Source of the DNA: an uncultured Erysipelotrichaceae bacterium
GTDB taxonomy: Bacteria; Bacillota_I; Bacilli_A; Erysipelotrichales; Coprobacillaceae
Assembly (NCBI GenBank): GCA_937917505.1
Contig: CALDMQ010000063.1
Span: 1-30,356, forward strand
Direction: 5' to 3'
DNA length: 30,356 nt
This document shows positions 29,930 through 30,356 of this stretch, one piece after another (the first letter of the stretch is position 1; the number at the start of each line of letters is the position of its first letter). The notes beneath the pieces were generated by a model, which searched no databases, was not told the DNA's origin, and worked only from the letters and a program-made list of their open reading frames with translations. Both the position numbers and the translations under genes were made by a program.

Positions 29930-30356
29930 ATTTGATATTGTCTTTGACTAATTGAAGTGCTTTTCTTGAAGCTAAGTCACCTTTGATTTGAATCATTTGA
30001 GATTCAAATAATTTCTTAACTTCATCAAATTCACGTCCATAATAAGTCGCAATTTCTTTGATTTCTGCATCTACTTCTTCGTCAGTAACTTCGATATTTT
30101 CAGCTTTTACAATTTCAGAAAGAATTAAGTTGAATTTAACTCTCTTTTCAGCTTGTTCTCTCATTTCATCTTTCATATCATCTGCAGTTTTGCCAGTAAA
30201 TTGTTGGAATAATTCTAAAGTTAAACCTTGTTGAGATAAGTTTTGTTCAACATCTCTCATCATGTTATCTAATTCATTTTCAACCATAACAGCTGGTACA
30301 TTTAAAGGTGTGCTTTCTACAACTGCATTGAAAACATCATCATTGAATTTATTATC
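29928..30356 (-). CDS. tig: Trigger factor, C-terminal part (5' end outside window)
   Basis: The last 142 codons of trigger factor, the ribosome-bound chaperone that meets nascent chains at the exit tunnel. The frame is open to the window edge, so an internal Met at 30287 is not the start. Visible is the C-terminal helical chaperone body: V-P-A-V-M-V-E-N-E-L-D-N-M-M, L-E-L-F-Q-Q-F-T-G-K and E-K-R-V-K-F-N-L-I-L-S-E-I-V-K-A-E-N-I-E-V-T-D-E-E, the family's most recognisable stretch. The ribosome-binding and PPIase domains lie beyond the window. tig upstream of lon (with clpX usually between them) is a common Bacillota arrangement; clpX is absent here. Confidence 0.93.
   Translation of the reverse strand, partial: DNKFNDDVFNAVVESTPLNVPAVMVENELDNMMRDVEQNLSQQGLTLELFQQFTGKTADDMKDEMREQAEKRVKFNLILSEIVKAENIEVTDEEVDAEIKEIATYYGREFDEVKKLFESQMIQIKGDLASRKALQLVKDNIK

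Noticed and set aside
1..30356. CRISPR arrays, insertion sequences, prophage genes, tRNA or rRNA genes
   Set aside because: No regular spaced repeats, transposase or integrase frames, or RNA gene signatures were seen; gene content is housekeeping throughout.

Overview
The window is about 30 kb of AT-rich chromosome in which every supported gene is read from the minus strand. Strong Shine-Dalgarno sequences, a T-box leader, PolC, trigger factor, SpoVID/YsxE and SpoIVFA/SpoIVFB homologues point to a low-GC Bacillota with a sporulation programme. The reduced gene order, short IF2 and divergent MinC suggest the Erysipelotrichia (Coprobacillaceae-like). That placement is inference from protein style, not from a search.

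In transcription order (high to low coordinate) the first half is: tig (5' end outside the window), lon, ysxC, an orphan PTS IIB, spoVID-like and ysxE-like spore coat genes behind a sigma-E-like promoter, a valine T-box, an unknown membrane protein, valS, an untracked 54-codon peptide with a double-glycine-type leader, a SpoIIB-like SPOR protein, radC, mreC, mreD, minC, minD, spoIVFA and spoIVFB. This resembles the Bacillus subtilis lon-ysxC...spoVID-ysxE-valS...spoIIB-radC-mreCD-minCD-spoIVFAB region. The hem genes, folC, maf and mreB are missing from it.

The second half is the Bacillus-like translation and envelope block: rpsB, tsf, pyrH, frr, uppS, cdsA, dxr, rseP, polC, rimP, nusA, ylxR, ylxQ and infB. 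proS is missing. The rpsB and rimP operons share a near-identical promoter design. The rimP-nusA-infB operon has an intrinsic terminator in its leader that fits NusA feedback control.

Several essential genes are broken as written. polC carries a one-base frameshift and, further on, an in-frame TAG beside a lost zinc-ligand cysteine. valS lacks seven bases at what was probably a tandem 7-bp repeat. mreC appears to lack most of its membrane anchor. Because these genes are essential, sequence or assembly error is the leading explanation, and raw reads should be consulted before any biological reading.

The most promising undescribed item is the small peptide gene at 21064..21228. Next to it is a perfect 14-bp hairpin that hides the ribosome binding site of the following SpoIIB-like gene. 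No mobile element, CRISPR array, tRNA or rRNA was seen. The only gene-poor stretch longer than 300 bases (21012..21323) is occupied by the peptide gene, that hairpin and a terminator.
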